64,000 nt of DNA from Coriobacteriaceae bacterium (GCA_902363875.1 CABJBO010000007.1:1-64000); one strand, 5' to 3'. Shown: positions 15,784 through 24,846, counted from the stretch's first letter. Numbers and translations are program-made. The notes: generated from the sequence alone by a model not told the origin.

Positions 15784-16164
15784 CTACCGGCAGTCGGGAC
15801 AGAGGCCCTCAAAGATGGTGTAGTGCGACGTGACGCGCCAGCCGATTTGCTCGGACGCCTTGGCGTCGAGCTGGGCATCGAAGGGGAGCGGTACGTCGAT
15901 GACGCGGCTGCACGAGGTGCAGATGATATGTGCGTGCGGCTCGATGGTGCGATCGAAGCGGCTGCCGCCCGGCGTCTTAATAGAGAGAATCTCCCCTGCG
16001 TCGGCTAAGAGATTGAGGTTGCGGTAGACCGTGCCGCGGCTGATCTTGTCATCCTGTTCGCGTACGGCGTTGTAGATTTCGTCGGCGGTGGGATGGTTAT
16101 AGCTTTGGCGCACAGCGTCAAGAACCAGCTTTCGCTGCTTGGTATTCCTTCTCTGCACCGCCAT
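15784..16164 (-). CDS. perR: Fur-family regulator, PerR-like
   Basis: 126 aa. An N-terminal winged helix (RGTVYRNLNLLADAGEI) precedes a metal-binding C-terminal half. The structural zinc site is CTSC (82, 85) with CPDC (122, 125). The regulatory metal set His24, Asp71, His77, His79, Asp90 matches the Fe/Mn-sensing residues of PerR, whose histidines are oxidised by peroxide. It would repress oxidative-stress genes. Lacking the N-terminal extension of typical Fur supports PerR, but a Fur/Zur role is not excluded. The only N-terminal residues before the helix are MAVQRRNTKQ. Confidence 0.85.
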   Translation of the reverse strand: MAVQRRNTKQRKLVLDAVRQSYNHPTADEIYNAVREQDDKISRGTVYRNLNLLADAGEILSIKTPGGSRFDRTIEPHAHIICTSCSRVIDVPLPFDAQLDAKASEQIGWRVTSHYTIFEGLCPDCR

Positions 16165-16225
16165 GCGCCTCGCCTCTTTTCTATCAACGGTCGTAGGTAA
16201 ATGATACCGTATTTAGCACACAATA

Positions 16226-16636
16226 CTAATAACGAGGAATGAAACCGTCTTCATTGGCAAGTGGGGCTCGGGTCTGGGCGTCTACGAGGCGAAAACGCGT
16301 TCCCATGCGCTCATAGGAGGCATGAAGCGCCTCGAGATGAGACAGGATGTTTGCCGGAGCTCCCTGTATCTCCATCTCGACTGACCCGTCTTCCATGTTA
16401 CTCACCCAGCCGGTGAGTGCGCGTGCCTGTGCGAGGTTGGTGTTGGTAAAGCGGAAACCGACGCCCTGGACCTGCCCCTCCCACCGCAGGAAATAGCGCA
16501 GGGGAGTGTCTTGAGTGGCCTCGTCGCTTGCGAGCACAGTAAGCCTGCGACGCAGCTCGAGCTCGACGTTTGATGGTTTTTGAGGCTCTCGACTGCCGCC
16601 GGTGACGCTGGAGAAGAACGTATCGAGGAAGCCCAT
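16226..16636 (-). CDS. acyP: Acylphosphatase-domain protein
   Basis: 136 aa. The acylphosphatase domain covers about residues 46-125: WEGQVQGVGFR with catalytic Arg62, and WVSNMEDGSVEMEIQG with catalytic Asn80. It hydrolyses acyl phosphates such as acetyl phosphate. About 45 extra residues precede the domain. Start ATG 16636 lies 2 bp after the stop of the upstream oxidoreductase gene, so translation is probably coupled. Confidence 0.88.
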   Translation of the reverse strand: MGFLDTFFSSVTGGSREPQKPSNVELELRRRLTVLASDEATQDTPLRYFLRWEGQVQGVGFRFTNTNLAQARALTGWVSNMEDGSVEMEIQGAPANILSHLEALHASYERMGTRFRLVDAQTRAPLANEDGFIPRY

Positions 16637-16638
16637 CG

Positions 16639-17745
16639 CTAGGCCAGCTTGTCTGCGTCGGCCGGGAAGGTAATGCCGGCCTGCTGGCGCACGGCATCCA
16701 TGATGCGCAGCGAGACGAGCGTGACATCGCGGTAGTGGCCAAGCTCGTGGCGTCCCGCCGGGGTCTCCCAAATCTCTTCCTTAACGTTATCGATGCCGCC
16801 GATGGCGGTGATAAAGTCTGCGAGTTCGTATTCCATCGTGTTGCTCGATTTGGGCAGGTCGAGCACGCGGCCGTTGTCGCCTTGCTCGCGCGGCGCCTCG
16901 GTTGCCGATCCGCGTACGACGTCGCCGCGATAGTCGATGCGGACGTTGCGGGGCGTGGACAGATGGTCGATCTGGATAGTGCCACGCTCGCCTTCGATCT
17001 GCGAGGGCAGCAGGTCGTTGGTGATCTTTGAATGCGCAAGTTCGACGGAGATGCGGCCTCCGCCATAGCTGACGAGAATGGAGCCGCAACCGTCGATGGG
17101 GCCATGGGTGAGCTCTTGCGTTGAGGGATCGAGCAGCGTGGTCATGCTGGTGAGACCGGAGGGCATGCCGAAGATCTCGACCATGGGCTCGATGGTGTAG
17201 ACGCCAATGTCCATGAGGGAACCCGATGCCATATTGCAGTCGAAGATATTGGTGGCGCGTCCCGCGAGAATCTCGTTGTAGCGCGAGGAATACTTGCCAA
17301 AGCGCAATGAGGCGCGGCGGATGGGGGCGATCTCGCCCAGGGCGTCCTCGATGGCGTGGAAGGCGGGATCGTGGAGGGGACGCATGGCCTCGAGGGCCAC
17401 GACACCTGCTGCCTCGGCAGCGCGGAAGACTTCCAGTGCCTGCGCTTCGGTGGCGCAGAAGGGTTTCTCGACGATGACGTGCTTGCCACCGGCGATGCAG
17501 GCAAGGGCCTGCTCGTAGTGGAGCGCATTGGGGCTGCCGATGTAGACGGCGTCGACGTCGTCGGTGGACGCAAGCTCGTCAAGTGCGGTGAAGTTACGCT
17601 CGCCGCCGTGTTCGGTGGTAAAGGCGGCGCCGCGCTCGGCATCGCGCGAGAGCGTGCCCACAAACGCGGCTTGGTCGTTGGCGTTGACGACCTGGATAAA
17701 GTCGTCGGTGATCATGGATGTGCCGATGGTCGCTATACGCAGCAT
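16639..17745 (-). CDS. Gfo/Idh/MocA-family oxidoreductase
   Basis: 368 aa. An N-terminal Rossmann fold (MLRIATIGTSMITDDFIQVV, a slightly atypical glycine motif) is followed by the family signature HVIVEKPF at about residues 88-95 and a C-terminal alpha/beta domain. These enzymes oxidise or reduce sugars, inositols or related compounds with NAD(P). Substrate cannot be read here. Likely transcribed with the acylphosphatase gene. Confidence 0.9.
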   Translation of the reverse strand: MLRIATIGTSMITDDFIQVVNANDQAAFVGTLSRDAERGAAFTTEHGGERNFTALDELASTDDVDAVYIGSPNALHYEQALACIAGGKHVIVEKPFCATEAQALEVFRAAEAAGVVALEAMRPLHDPAFHAIEDALGEIAPIRRASLRFGKYSSRYNEILAGRATNIFDCNMASGSLMDIGVYTIEPMVEIFGMPSGLTSMTTLLDPSTQELTHGPIDGCGSILVSYGGGRISVELAHSKITNDLLPSQIEGERGTIQIDHLSTPRNVRIDYRGDVVRGSATEAPREQGDNGRVLDLPKSSNTMEYELADFITAIGGIDNVKEEIWETPAGRHELGHYRDVTLVSLRIMDAVRQQAGITFPADADKLA

Positions 17746-17820
17746 GTATCCCCCTCGTGCCGTTCGGTTTACAGGATGAGTGTAGCGCGAGGGGGCAGGA
17801 AATAGCGTGCGAAAACGCCG

Positions 17821-18306
17821 TTACAGGTCGCTCTCGTTAAAGCCGGTATCGATATCGAGGTTGCTGCCGTCGGCCGCCGTGGTGGCGAGCTCGTCGCAGC
17901 GCTCGTTGAGCTCGTGGCCGGCGTGGCCCTTAACCCAGATGAACTCCACTTTGTGCTTGCTCTTTGCGGCAAGCAGGCGCTCCCACAGGTCGCGGTTCTT
18001 GACGGGCTGCTTGTTGGCAGTTTTCCACGCGCGCTTTTTCCAGCCGTCGATCCAGTGCTTGTTAAAGGCGTTGACGACGTACTGCGAATCGGAATGGACC
18101 TCGACCTCGCAGGGGCGGTTGAGTGCCTCGAGCGCCACGATAACGGCCATGAGCTCCATGCGGTTGTTGGTGGTCTTGGCGTAGCCGCGTGAAAGCTCGG
18201 AGGTGAAGGTCTTGCCGGCGGGGTTGGTGTATTTGAGCACGGCGCCGTAGCCGCCGCGTCCCGGATTTGATCGGGCCGAGCCGTCGGTATAGATGATGAC
18301 CTTCAC
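17821..18306 (-). CDS. rnhA: Ribonuclease HI
   Basis: 161 aa from a GTG start with AAAGGA six bases upstream. It degrades RNA in RNA-DNA hybrids. Catalytic carboxylates are seen in [14 protein letters not shown] (Asp8), NNRMEL (Glu52) and HSDSQYV (Asp74), with a CDEL segment near the C-terminus. The basic protrusion [16 protein letters not shown] and the motif [12 protein letters not shown] are typical. A further 17 codons are open upstream but unsupported. Confidence 0.95.
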   Translation of the reverse strand: MKVIIYTDGSARSNPGRGGYGAVLKYTNPAGKTFTSELSRGYAKTTNNRMELMAVIVALEALNRPCEVEVHSDSQYVVNAFNKHWIDGWKKRAWKTANKQPVKNRDLWERLLAAKSKHKVEFIWVKGHAGHELNERCDELATTAADGSNLDIDTGFNESDL

Positions 18307-18405
18307 ATGGTTCCTTTCGTTGGGTACGTTTCGTGTGAGTGACCATTGTAGCGCCATGCCCGCCGGGGGCTAGCAATCTACGATTTCTACCCCGTCTTCC
18401 GACAG

Positions 18406-19308
18406 TTAGTTGGCATGGATGATGCGGTTGAGCTCGTCGAGGTATTGCTGCAAGAGGAGAGAGGGCTTGCGCTCGTCGTGCATGATGTAGCCAACGTGCA
18501 TCGTTGGGGCGTCTGCTAGCGGGATCGATGCCATGCCCCATTGCATTTCATTGGAGAGGACACCGGTCGACAGGGTGTAACCGTTCGACGTGATAAGTAA
18601 GTTAGTAAGTGTTCCGCGGTCCGAGATTCGTATGTTGCGGTCGCAAGGGATATAGCTAAAAGGTTCCTCGGCGTAATAGAAGGAGTTTGAGGTTCCCTGC
18701 TCAAAGCTGTAGCGCGTATAGGGCGTGAGGTCGGCAAGGGACAGCTGCGGGCGGCGTGCGAGCGGGTGGCGCTCGCTAACGAAGACGTGGACCGTCGCGT
18801 CGAATAGGGGATGGAAGCTTGCGCGGGCATCGGCGAAGGCCTTCTGCAGAACGCGGGCGTTAAAGTCATCCAGATACAGAATGCCGATATCGCTGCGAAA
18901 CGCACGGACGTCATCGATGATCTGCGATGTGGTGGTCTCGCGCATGATGAACTCGAACTTGCTGTCGCGGCAGCGCTCGACCACGTTGACAAAGGCCTCG
19001 ACCGAAAAGGCGTAGTGCTGGGCGGAAATGGCGAGGCGGGCTTGCGGGGTGCCGCCGTCCTCGTAGCGCGCCTCGAGCATGTCGGCCTGCTCTACGACCT
19101 GGCGCGCATAGCCCAAAAGCTCGGTGCCGTCGTTGGTGAGCGTGACGCCGCGGCTGGAGCGCGTAAAGATCTCCAGATGGAGCTCTTGTTCTAGGCTTTT
19201 GACGGCGTTTGAGATGTTGGACTGAGCGGTATAGAGGCGCTGAGCTGCGGCGTTGATTGAGCCGGACTCTGCCACGGCGATCAGAAAGCGAAGCTGCTGA
19301 AGGGTCAT
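18406..19308 (-). CDS. LysR-family transcriptional regulator
   Basis: 300 aa. An N-terminal winged helix-turn-helix (MTLQQLRFLIAVAESGSINAAAQRLYTAQSNISNAVKSLE, given in part) is followed by a periplasmic-binding-like effector domain. It is divergent from metY, and a 7-bp inverted repeat lies in the gap at an activator-like position. By analogy with CysB/CmbR-type LysR proteins it may control sulfur amino-acid genes; this is inference from position. Confidence 0.9.
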   Translation of the reverse strand: MTLQQLRFLIAVAESGSINAAAQRLYTAQSNISNAVKSLEQELHLEIFTRSSRGVTLTNDGTELLGYARQVVEQADMLEARYEDGGTPQARLAISAQHYAFSVEAFVNVVERCRDSKFEFIMRETTTSQIIDDVRAFRSDIGILYLDDFNARVLQKAFADARASFHPLFDATVHVFVSERHPLARRPQLSLADLTPYTRYSFEQGTSNSFYYAEEPFSYIPCDRNIRISDRGTLTNLLITSNGYTLSTGVLSNEMQWGMASIPLADAPTMHVGYIMHDERKPSLLLQQYLDELNRIIHAN

Positions 19309-19328
19309 CGGTGCCCGTCCTTTCGATA

Positions 19329-19349
19329 GTTATCTATAAAACAGATAAC
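19329..19349. promoter_or_regulatory. Candidate LysR operator
   Basis: GTTATCT (19329-19335) and AGATAAC (19343-19349) are perfect inverted arms 7 bp apart, in the gap between the LysR gene and metY and about 65 bp before the predicted metY start of transcription. Confidence 0.6.
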
Positions 19350-19369
19350 AAGTTAGCGCTTATAAGTGA

Positions 19370-19398
19370 TTGACCGAGGGAGACAATGCTCGTACTAT
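19370..19398 (+). promoter_or_regulatory. metY promoter
   Basis: TTGACC (19370-19375), 17-bp spacer, TACTAT (19393-19398). This predicts a leader of about 175 nt before metY. Confidence 0.7.
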
Positions 19399-19466
19399 TC
19401 AAAACACACAAAGGCGGTAGGTTATTAAGCCGACCACGGAATCGGGGCGCGAAAGGAGGCCCGCAT

Positions 19467-19520
19467 ATGAATTGCTTACCAAGACGAATGCCGGGCTCCT
19501 GTTTGCGCCCGTCGGCGTGA
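19467..19520 (+). CDS. Short leader ORF upstream of metY
   Basis: A 17-codon frame, MNCLPRRMPGSCLRPSA, starts at ATG 19467 with an excellent ribosome site (AAAGGAGG, 19452-19459, 7 bp before). It lies inside the predicted metY leader and holds two Cys and four Arg codons. A GC-rich hairpin overlaps its 3' half (about 19490-19516). It could be a leader peptide sensing cysteine supply, but coding has not been shown. Confidence 0.5.
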   Translation: MNCLPRRMPGSCLRPSA

Positions 19521-19581
19521 TCAGGAGACAGCGACTTACTTCTCTCTTTTTACTTACTTTCGTTCGATCAAGGAGATCATC

Positions 19582-20892
19582 ATGAGCCGGTTCATCAACA
19601 ACCCCGAGCACACCTTTGGTTTCGATACCCTGCAGCTGCACGTTGGCCAGGAGAGCGCCGATCCCGCATCCGACTCCCGTGCCGTGCCTATCTACCAGAC
19701 CACGAGCTATGTGTTCCGCAACTCCCAGCACGCCGCCGACCGCTTTGGTCTTGCCGACGCCGGTAACATCTACGGCCGTCTGACCAACTCCACCCAGGGC
19801 GTCTTTGAGGACCGTATCGCCGCGCTCGAGGGTGGCGTGGCCGGTCTTGCCGTCGCCTCCGGTGCCGCTGCCATCACCTATACCCTGCAGGCTCTTGCCC
19901 AGGCTGGTGACCACGTGGTGGCTCAGAAGACCATCTACGGTGGCTCCTACAACCTGCTCGAGCATACGCTCTCCCAGTTTGGCGTCGAGACCACGTTTGT
20001 CGATGCCCATAACCTGGAAGAGGTTGAGGGTGCCATCAAGGACGGCACCACGGTCATCTATCTCGAGACGCTCGGCAACCCCAACTCCGACATCCCCAAC
20101 ATCGACGCCATCTCCGAGATTGCCAAGAAGCACGGTCTGCCGGTTGTCGTCGACAACACCTTCGGCACCCCGTATCTGTTCCGTCCGCTGGAGCACGGCG
20201 CCAACATCGTCGTCCACTCCGCAACTAAGTTCATCGGCGGCCACGGTACCTCGCTGGGCGGTGTGATCGTCGACGGCGGTAACTTCGATTGGAAGGCGAG
20301 TGGCAAGTACGCCCAGATCGCTGAGCCCAACCCCTCCTACCATGGTGTTTCGTTTGCCGAGGCTGCCGGTCCCATCGCCTTCGCAACCTATGTCCGCGCT
20401 ATCCTGCTGCGTGACGAGGGCGCCTGCATCAGCCCGTTCAACGCCTGGGTCCTGCTCCAGGGCACTGAGACTCTGTCGCTGCGCGTCGACCGTCATGTCG
20501 AGAACACCAAGAAGGTCGTTGAGTTCCTGGCTGGCGACAGCCACGTCGCCAAGGTGAATCACCCGAGCCTGCCTGAGCACCCCGATCACGAGCTCTATCA
20601 GAAGTACTTCCCCCGTGGCGGTGCTTCGATCTTTACCTTTGAGATTAAGGGTGGCCAGGAGGCTGCATGGAAGTTCATCGATCATCTGCAGGTGTTCTCG
20701 CTGCTCGCCAACGTGGCCGACGTCAAGTCGCTCGTCGTGCACCCGGCTACCACCACGCACTCCCAGCTCTCTGCCGAGGAGCTCGCCGAGCAGAACATCA
20801 CGCCCTCCACGATCCGTCTTTCCATCGGTACCGAGAACGCCGAGGATATCATTTGGGATCTGAAGCAGGCCTTTGCCGCGCTGGACGAGTAA
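19582..20892 (+). CDS. metY: O-acetylhomoserine sulfhydrylase
   Basis: 436 aa. This PLP enzyme of the Cys/Met metabolism family makes homocysteine from O-acetylhomoserine and sulfide. Hallmarks: the N-terminal FDTLQLHVGQ, the YGRLTNST segment, and the PLP-binding lysine Lys216 in SATKFIGGHG. The length of about 430 aa and the insertion after the PLP lysine fit MetY better than cystathionine gamma-synthase. AAGGAG precedes ATG 19582. The leader carries a short ORF and a divergent LysR gene, so sulfur control is likely. Ends before a strong terminator. Confidence 0.93.
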   Translation: MSRFINNPEHTFGFDTLQLHVGQESADPASDSRAVPIYQTTSYVFRNSQHAADRFGLADAGNIYGRLTNSTQGVFEDRIAALEGGVAGLAVASGAAAITYTLQALAQAGDHVVAQKTIYGGSYNLLEHTLSQFGVETTFVDAHNLEEVEGAIKDGTTVIYLETLGNPNSDIPNIDAISEIAKKHGLPVVVDNTFGTPYLFRPLEHGANIVVHSATKFIGGHGTSLGGVIVDGGNFDWKASGKYAQIAEPNPSYHGVSFAEAAGPIAFATYVRAILLRDEGACISPFNAWVLLQGTETLSLRVDRHVENTKKVVEFLAGDSHVAKVNHPSLPEHPDHELYQKYFPRGGASIFTFEIKGGQEAAWKFIDHLQVFSLLANVADVKSLVVHPATTTHSQLSAEELAEQNITPSTIRLSIGTENAEDIIWDLKQAFAALDE

Positions 20893-21204
20893 GGCGACTT
20901 GTGCAAGGACCCCTTGCGACTCGATAGGTATAACTGCATAAAATGCCTGCTCAAGGCGCCTGTGCGAACAATGGTTGCACAGGCGTCGTTTTTGCATAGA
21001 GAGGGTGCAAAAACAGGGTTTTTGACACGCTTTATGCAATCGAGATGTGGAAAACTCCTGTTGAGAGGATGTGAGTTTTACGCAATTGACGTGCGCCTTT
21101 TGAGTAAAACCGCAGGTCGCGATTTGCTCGGGGTACTATGCAGCGCGATTAAATCACACGCAGCTCAAACGCAGCAAAAACGCACTACGGAGGTTTCCAG
21201 CTAC
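20893..21204. other. Intergenic region after metY
   Basis: 312 bp. It holds the metY terminator (20957-20990) and a GTTTTAC/GTAAAAC inverted repeat near 21083-21113. I see no gene and no clear promoter for the following secreted protein. Confidence 0.6.
20957..20990 (+). terminator. metY terminator
   Basis: CGCCTGTGC (20957-20965) pairs with GCACAGGCG (20977-20985), followed by TCGTTTTT. Confidence 0.85.
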
Positions 21205-21981
21205 ATGAGGATCGATTCACGAAAACCGAAAGCCGCCGCCCTTTCCGCCGCTCTGACCGTGGCACTTTTGGCGGGCGCCGGCGCAACTGATGCCCACGCG
21301 GCAACACTATCCGATACGGTCGGATCTGCGCCGTCCGAGGCGACGCTGGTGCAGCCCGTCGACTACCGCGGCGACGGTTATGGCTCTATGCAGGAGTGGA
21401 ACGCCTCGATGGGGGCAAAGCGCGATTCCCTGGAGATGCGCGCTCAGATCATTATGAATATGTATGGCGACTATGCTACCGATGACGAGCGCGCTGTGTT
21501 GCAGGGTTGCATCGACGGTGCGGGTAGCCTGTTGACGATGGGGGAGGTCGACGCTAAGTCGACCGAGCTCGACGAGCTTCGCTCTACGCTTGAGGATGCC
21601 AAGCGCGAGGCGCTCGAGGCTGCCGCAGCCGAAGCCGAGGCCGCCGAGGCCGTTCAGGCTTCATATTGCAACGCCGGCTCCGGCTCGTCTTACGCGTCTG
21701 CTGCGTATTACGCGAACGGCTCGGGTCTGACGCGCTTGAGCGGCGTCAATAACTATAACGGCCGCCGCGAGACTTATTACAGCAGCAACGTGTTGTATCA
21801 CCACCGCACGGGCGAGTGGACGCAGGATTCCGAGGGCTTTTGGCGCGATTCCGATGGTTACTACGTCGTTGCCGCGGGCGATAAGGCCCAAGGCTCTACG
21901 TTTACCGGTTCCAAGGGCGAGTGCAAGGTCTATGACTCCGGCTGCGCTGCCGGAACCACCGACTACTACACTGGCTGGTAA
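21205..21981 (+). CDS. Secreted protein, possible 3D/double-psi barrel domain
   Basis: 258 aa. A signal peptide covers about residues 1-33 (hydrophobic ALSAALTVALLAGAGA, then AHA). A helical, Ala/Glu-rich segment follows (about 100-155), then a Tyr/Gly-rich C-terminal domain. Its ending, with VVAAGDKAQGSTF and VYDSGCAAGTTDYY, is reminiscent of the 3D fold of cell-wall-acting proteins, where DxG and a later Asp are conserved. I cannot assign it firmly. ATG 21205 is preceded by ACGGAGG at a long 11-bp spacing. Stands alone. Confidence 0.75.
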   Translation: MRIDSRKPKAAALSAALTVALLAGAGATDAHAATLSDTVGSAPSEATLVQPVDYRGDGYGSMQEWNASMGAKRDSLEMRAQIIMNMYGDYATDDERAVLQGCIDGAGSLLTMGEVDAKSTELDELRSTLEDAKREALEAAAAEAEAAEAVQASYCNAGSGSSYASAAYYANGSGLTRLSGVNNYNGRRETYYSSNVLYHHRTGEWTQDSEGFWRDSDGYYVVAAGDKAQGSTFTGSKGECKVYDSGCAAGTTDYYTGW

Positions 21982-22013
21982 TCTGCCATAAGCCAATAGG
22001 ACATGACGGGCGG

Positions 22014-22057
22014 GCGTCTTTACCGAGCCTTTGGGCAACGTAAGGGCGTTCGTTTTT
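22014..22057 (+). terminator. Probable terminator of the secreted-protein gene
   Basis: GCGTCTTTAC (about 22014-22023) can pair over 10 bp, with G-U pairs, with GTAAGGGCGT, followed by TCGTTTTTTG. Confidence 0.5.
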
Positions 22058-22168
22058 TGTGCGTGTTTGAGTTAACAGAGCGCTTACCGTGGCGGTACGC
22101 CGCGCATATGGGCGCGGGGCACACTAGTTCATGAGAAATAAGGTCTTTCTCTTGGAGGATGTGGTCTT

Positions 22169-22375
22169 GTGAACGCTCGAGATATCGCCGTCGCCGCCGT
22201 CGCATTGGTGCTTGGTTGTCTTGGTCCTACGACCGCGCTCGTCGCGGGCATGCAGGGTTCTTGTGGGGCTGCTCCAATCGTGGTCGGTGCGCTGATCGTA
22301 GCCGCACTGCTGGGAAGCGCGGGTGTAGTCCTTTGTCGCGACGATGAGGGCCAGGCCTCGGAGTCGCAGCTCTAA
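22169..22375 (+). CDS. Small membrane protein
   Basis: 68 aa from GTG 22169, with GGAGGA nine bases upstream. Two hydrophobic helices (about residues 5-27 and 36-57) are joined by a short loop, and the tail is acidic (CRDDEGQASESQL). No family recognised. The good ribosome site and clear membrane topology argue that it is real. Confidence 0.65.
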   Translation: MNARDIAVAAVALVLGCLGPTTALVAGMQGSCGAAPIVVGALIVAALLGSAGVVLCRDDEGQASESQL

Positions 22376-22412
22376 CCGTCGGGACATCGACTACTGGTTA
22401 TAGATGAAGATG

Positions 22413-22449
22413 AAAGCCGCCGTAAGGGGAGTGCCCTTGCGGCGGCTTT
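22413..22449. terminator. Bidirectional terminator
   Basis: A 15-bp stem (AAAGCCGCCGTAAGGG against CCCTTGCGGCGGCTTT, loop GAGTG) lies between the convergent small membrane protein and panE genes. Confidence 0.85.
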
Positions 22450-22482
22450 GCTGTTGAGTCTGTTGACGTGGTGAGTCGGGCG

Positions 22483-23397
22483 CTACCAGCTTGCCTCGAT
22501 ATCGCGAATGCGCTGATAGAGCCATTCGTTCTGCGGCGCCTGGATATCGTGCTTGGCCGCCAGACGGCAGATGGTGCCGGCGAACTCCTCGACCTCGGTT
22601 TTGCGCCGCGCGACGCGGTCTTGCGCCATCGAGGGCATGCCGGCGGGATCGATTCCTTCGATGAGGTGCACCATCTGCGTCAGGTCTGCCTCGGTCAGCT
22701 CAACGCCCTCGGCGTTGGCGACCGCAAGCGTTTCGCGCATGGCGGAAACAAGGCAGCGACGCTGCTCGGAGCCCGGCTCCGTGGCACTTCCGTACGTGCC
22801 GCCGTAGGCCATGCAGGTCTGGTTGATGCCGTCGTTGAGCATGAGTTTGGCCCACATGCGGTGCGCAATGTCGCTCTCGACGGTATGGGCGATGCCGCAG
22901 CGCGTGTAGAGCTCGTCGATTGCGGTGATGGTTGCGGGGTCCGTACCGGCCGCCGCGCCAAAGCGGATTTCGCCCGTGTTGGTAAAGGTGAGCTCTCCGT
23001 TGAGGAACACGGCGTCCATACCCTGGCAAATACCAAGAACGGTATGCTCCCAGCCAAAGCGCTCGGCAATCTTTTGCTCGCTCGTGATGCCGTTGCACAG
23101 CGAGGCGATGAGCGTATTGGGTCCCACGACGCGCTCCATAGTCTTGAGTGCTTGGTCGAGACCGGTGGTCTTGACCGTCAGGATGACCAGATCGGCGGGC
23201 GTTGCCTTGCTGGCGCGGACGGACTTGAGCGCACAGGGCTTGCCGTTGACGGTGAGCGCATCGTTTGCGTGACGCTCAAAACGGGCGTCATCCATAACGT
23301 ATTCGACGGCGTCATTGCCGAGGGCCTTGGCAATCATGCTGCCGTAGAGCAGGCCGACGCCGCCCTTGCCGATAAAGGCGATCTTGTTGATCTGCAT
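22483..23397 (-). CDS. panE: 2-dehydropantoate 2-reductase (ketopantoate reductase)
   Basis: 304 aa. It reduces ketopantoate to pantoate with NADPH for coenzyme A synthesis. The N-terminal dinucleotide motif is IAFIGKGGVGLLYGSMIA. The family lysine and the C-terminal helical domain (HRMWAKLMLNDGINQTCM) are present. Start ATG 23397 follows GGGGAG by 9 bp. The open frame runs on upstream, through a hairpin, and is not supported there. No other pantothenate genes are nearby, so a related ketoacid reductase role is possible. Confidence 0.88.
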   Translation of the reverse strand: MQINKIAFIGKGGVGLLYGSMIAKALGNDAVEYVMDDARFERHANDALTVNGKPCALKSVRASKATPADLVILTVKTTGLDQALKTMERVVGPNTLIASLCNGITSEQKIAERFGWEHTVLGICQGMDAVFLNGELTFTNTGEIRFGAAAGTDPATITAIDELYTRCGIAHTVESDIAHRMWAKLMLNDGINQTCMAYGGTYGSATEPGSEQRRCLVSAMRETLAVANAEGVELTEADLTQMVHLIEGIDPAGMPSMAQDRVARRKTEVEEFAGTICRLAAKHDIQAPQNEWLYQRIRDIEASW

Positions 23398-23410
23398 GCG
23401 AATCATCTCC

Positions 23411-23442
23411 CCATATAAAAGGCGCCCGCGTAAGGGGCGCCT
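23411..23442 (-). terminator. Hairpin plus U-tract in the panE leader
   Basis: On the minus strand AGGCGCCCC pairs with GGGCGCCT (23420-23442) and is followed by TTTTATAT, only about 15 nt before the panE ribosome site. No minus-strand gene lies upstream, so it may act as an attenuator. Confidence 0.55.
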
Positions 23443-23658
23443 GATGGATTGTATGCTGCCGGACCATGCTGCGTGCACCGGATGGCCGTATTTGTTTGTT
23501 GCTCCTTTCATCGGGCTTTTTGCTGATGTTAAAGCGGTGCCGTGACAGCTCGATTTCTGCTGCGTTACGATACGTTCTCGATTGCGATTCCACGATGTTT
23601 CGGCCGCGTGACCATTGTGTTTCGTCTTGCCGGGGCGCTGATGGCGAAAGGAGGGGCC

Positions 23659-24846
23659 GTGCAATACCGCGTTGACCCCAAAAGTGGTAACCGAATATCT
23701 GCTCTGGGTCTGGGCTGCATGAGATTTCCCGGTGCGCCGGGACACCCCGATGCGAAGACGGCCGATGCCATCATTTCCCGTGCGGTGGAACAGGGGATTA
23801 ATTATCTGGATACTGCGTATCTTTATCCCGGTAACGAGGTGTGCGTGGGCGCCTCACTTGAGCGCTTGGGGCTGCGTGACCGGGTGTTGCTGGCGACTAA
23901 GTTGTCGCACGCTTCGTGCAAATGTGCGGAGGATTTCGACCGCTTTTTTGACGAGCAGCTGCACCGTTTGCGGACCGACCATATCGACTACTACCTTATG
24001 CACAACATCACCTCGCCCGCCCAGTGGGAGCGCGTGTTGGCGTTGGGCATCGAGGACTGGATTGCGCACCAAAAGGCTGCGGGGCGTATTCGCCAGATAG
24101 GTTTTTCGTACCACGGCAGTGCGGCGGACTTCCTCACGATGCTTGACGCGTATGACTGGGATTTTTGCCAGATCCAGTACAACTACGCTGGAGAGCGCTA
24201 CCAAGCGGGAACGGCGGGACTCATGGCGGCTGCGGAGCGCGGGCTCGCGGTGTTTGTGATGGAGCCGCTGCTGGGTGGGCGTTTAGCGGGCAAGCTGCCG
24301 CCGCGGGCCCGCGCTGTGCTCGATGGCGCCCCTGACCCGCATTTGCGCACTCCTGCCGCCTGGGGCCTTTCGTGGGTGTGGAACCATCCTCAAGTCACGA
24401 TGCTGCTTTCGGGCATGACCGATACCGCGCAGGTGGACGAGAACGCGGCATTGGCGGATCGCGCACTGCCGAATTCGATGACGACAGAGCAGCTCGATAC
24501 CATCGCGCGTGTGCTGGGAGAGTTTGAGAAATCGAATCGCGTGCCCTGTACGGGCTGCGGCTACTGCATGCCGTGTCCCAAAGGCATCAATATCCCTGGG
24601 TGTTTCGCCGCCTACAACGCAAGCTATGCGCACAGCTGGTTTACGGGCCTGTCGCAGTATTTTACGGCGAGCGCGGTGCGGACGAGTGAGCCCAAGTTGG
24701 TGAGCAATTGCGTCAAATGCGGCAAATGCGCACGTCACTGCCCGCAGCACATCGATATTCCTGAGCGTCTCGACGATGTGCGCCGACGTTTCCAGCCTGG
24801 CCCCGTAACGGCCGCGCTTAAAGCCTTTTGCAAAACGCGTTCCTGA
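23659..24846 (+). CDS. Aldo/keto reductase with C-terminal ferredoxin centres
   Basis: 395 aa. Residues 1-270 form an aldo/keto reductase barrel: LGLGCMRFP at the start, DTAYLYPGNE with the catalytic Tyr, and a conserved Lys in LLATKLSH. The C-terminal part carries Cys motifs CTGCGYCMPCPKG and CVKCGKCARHCPQ, typical of 4Fe-4S binding. Such fusions are common in anaerobes, where the clusters probably supply electrons. Substrate unknown. GTG 23659 has AAAGGAGGGG immediately upstream. Confidence 0.92.
   Translation: MQYRVDPKSGNRISALGLGCMRFPGAPGHPDAKTADAIISRAVEQGINYLDTAYLYPGNEVCVGASLERLGLRDRVLLATKLSHASCKCAEDFDRFFDEQLHRLRTDHIDYYLMHNITSPAQWERVLALGIEDWIAHQKAAGRIRQIGFSYHGSAADFLTMLDAYDWDFCQIQYNYAGERYQAGTAGLMAAAERGLAVFVMEPLLGGRLAGKLPPRARAVLDGAPDPHLRTPAAWGLSWVWNHPQVTMLLSGMTDTAQVDENAALADRALPNSMTTEQLDTIARVLGEFEKSNRVPCTGCGYCMPCPKGINIPGCFAAYNASYAHSWFTGLSQYFTASAVRTSEPKLVSNCVKCGKCARHCPQHIDIPERLDDVRRRFQPGPVTAALKAFCKTRS

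Noticed and set aside
19405-19581. SAM riboswitch in the metY leader
   Set aside because: None of the conserved SAM-I blocks are present; the leader ORF explains the region better.
19399-21039. 546-codon open frame on the minus strand
   Set aside because: Shadow of metY and its flanks. It would cover the metY promoter, leader and terminator.
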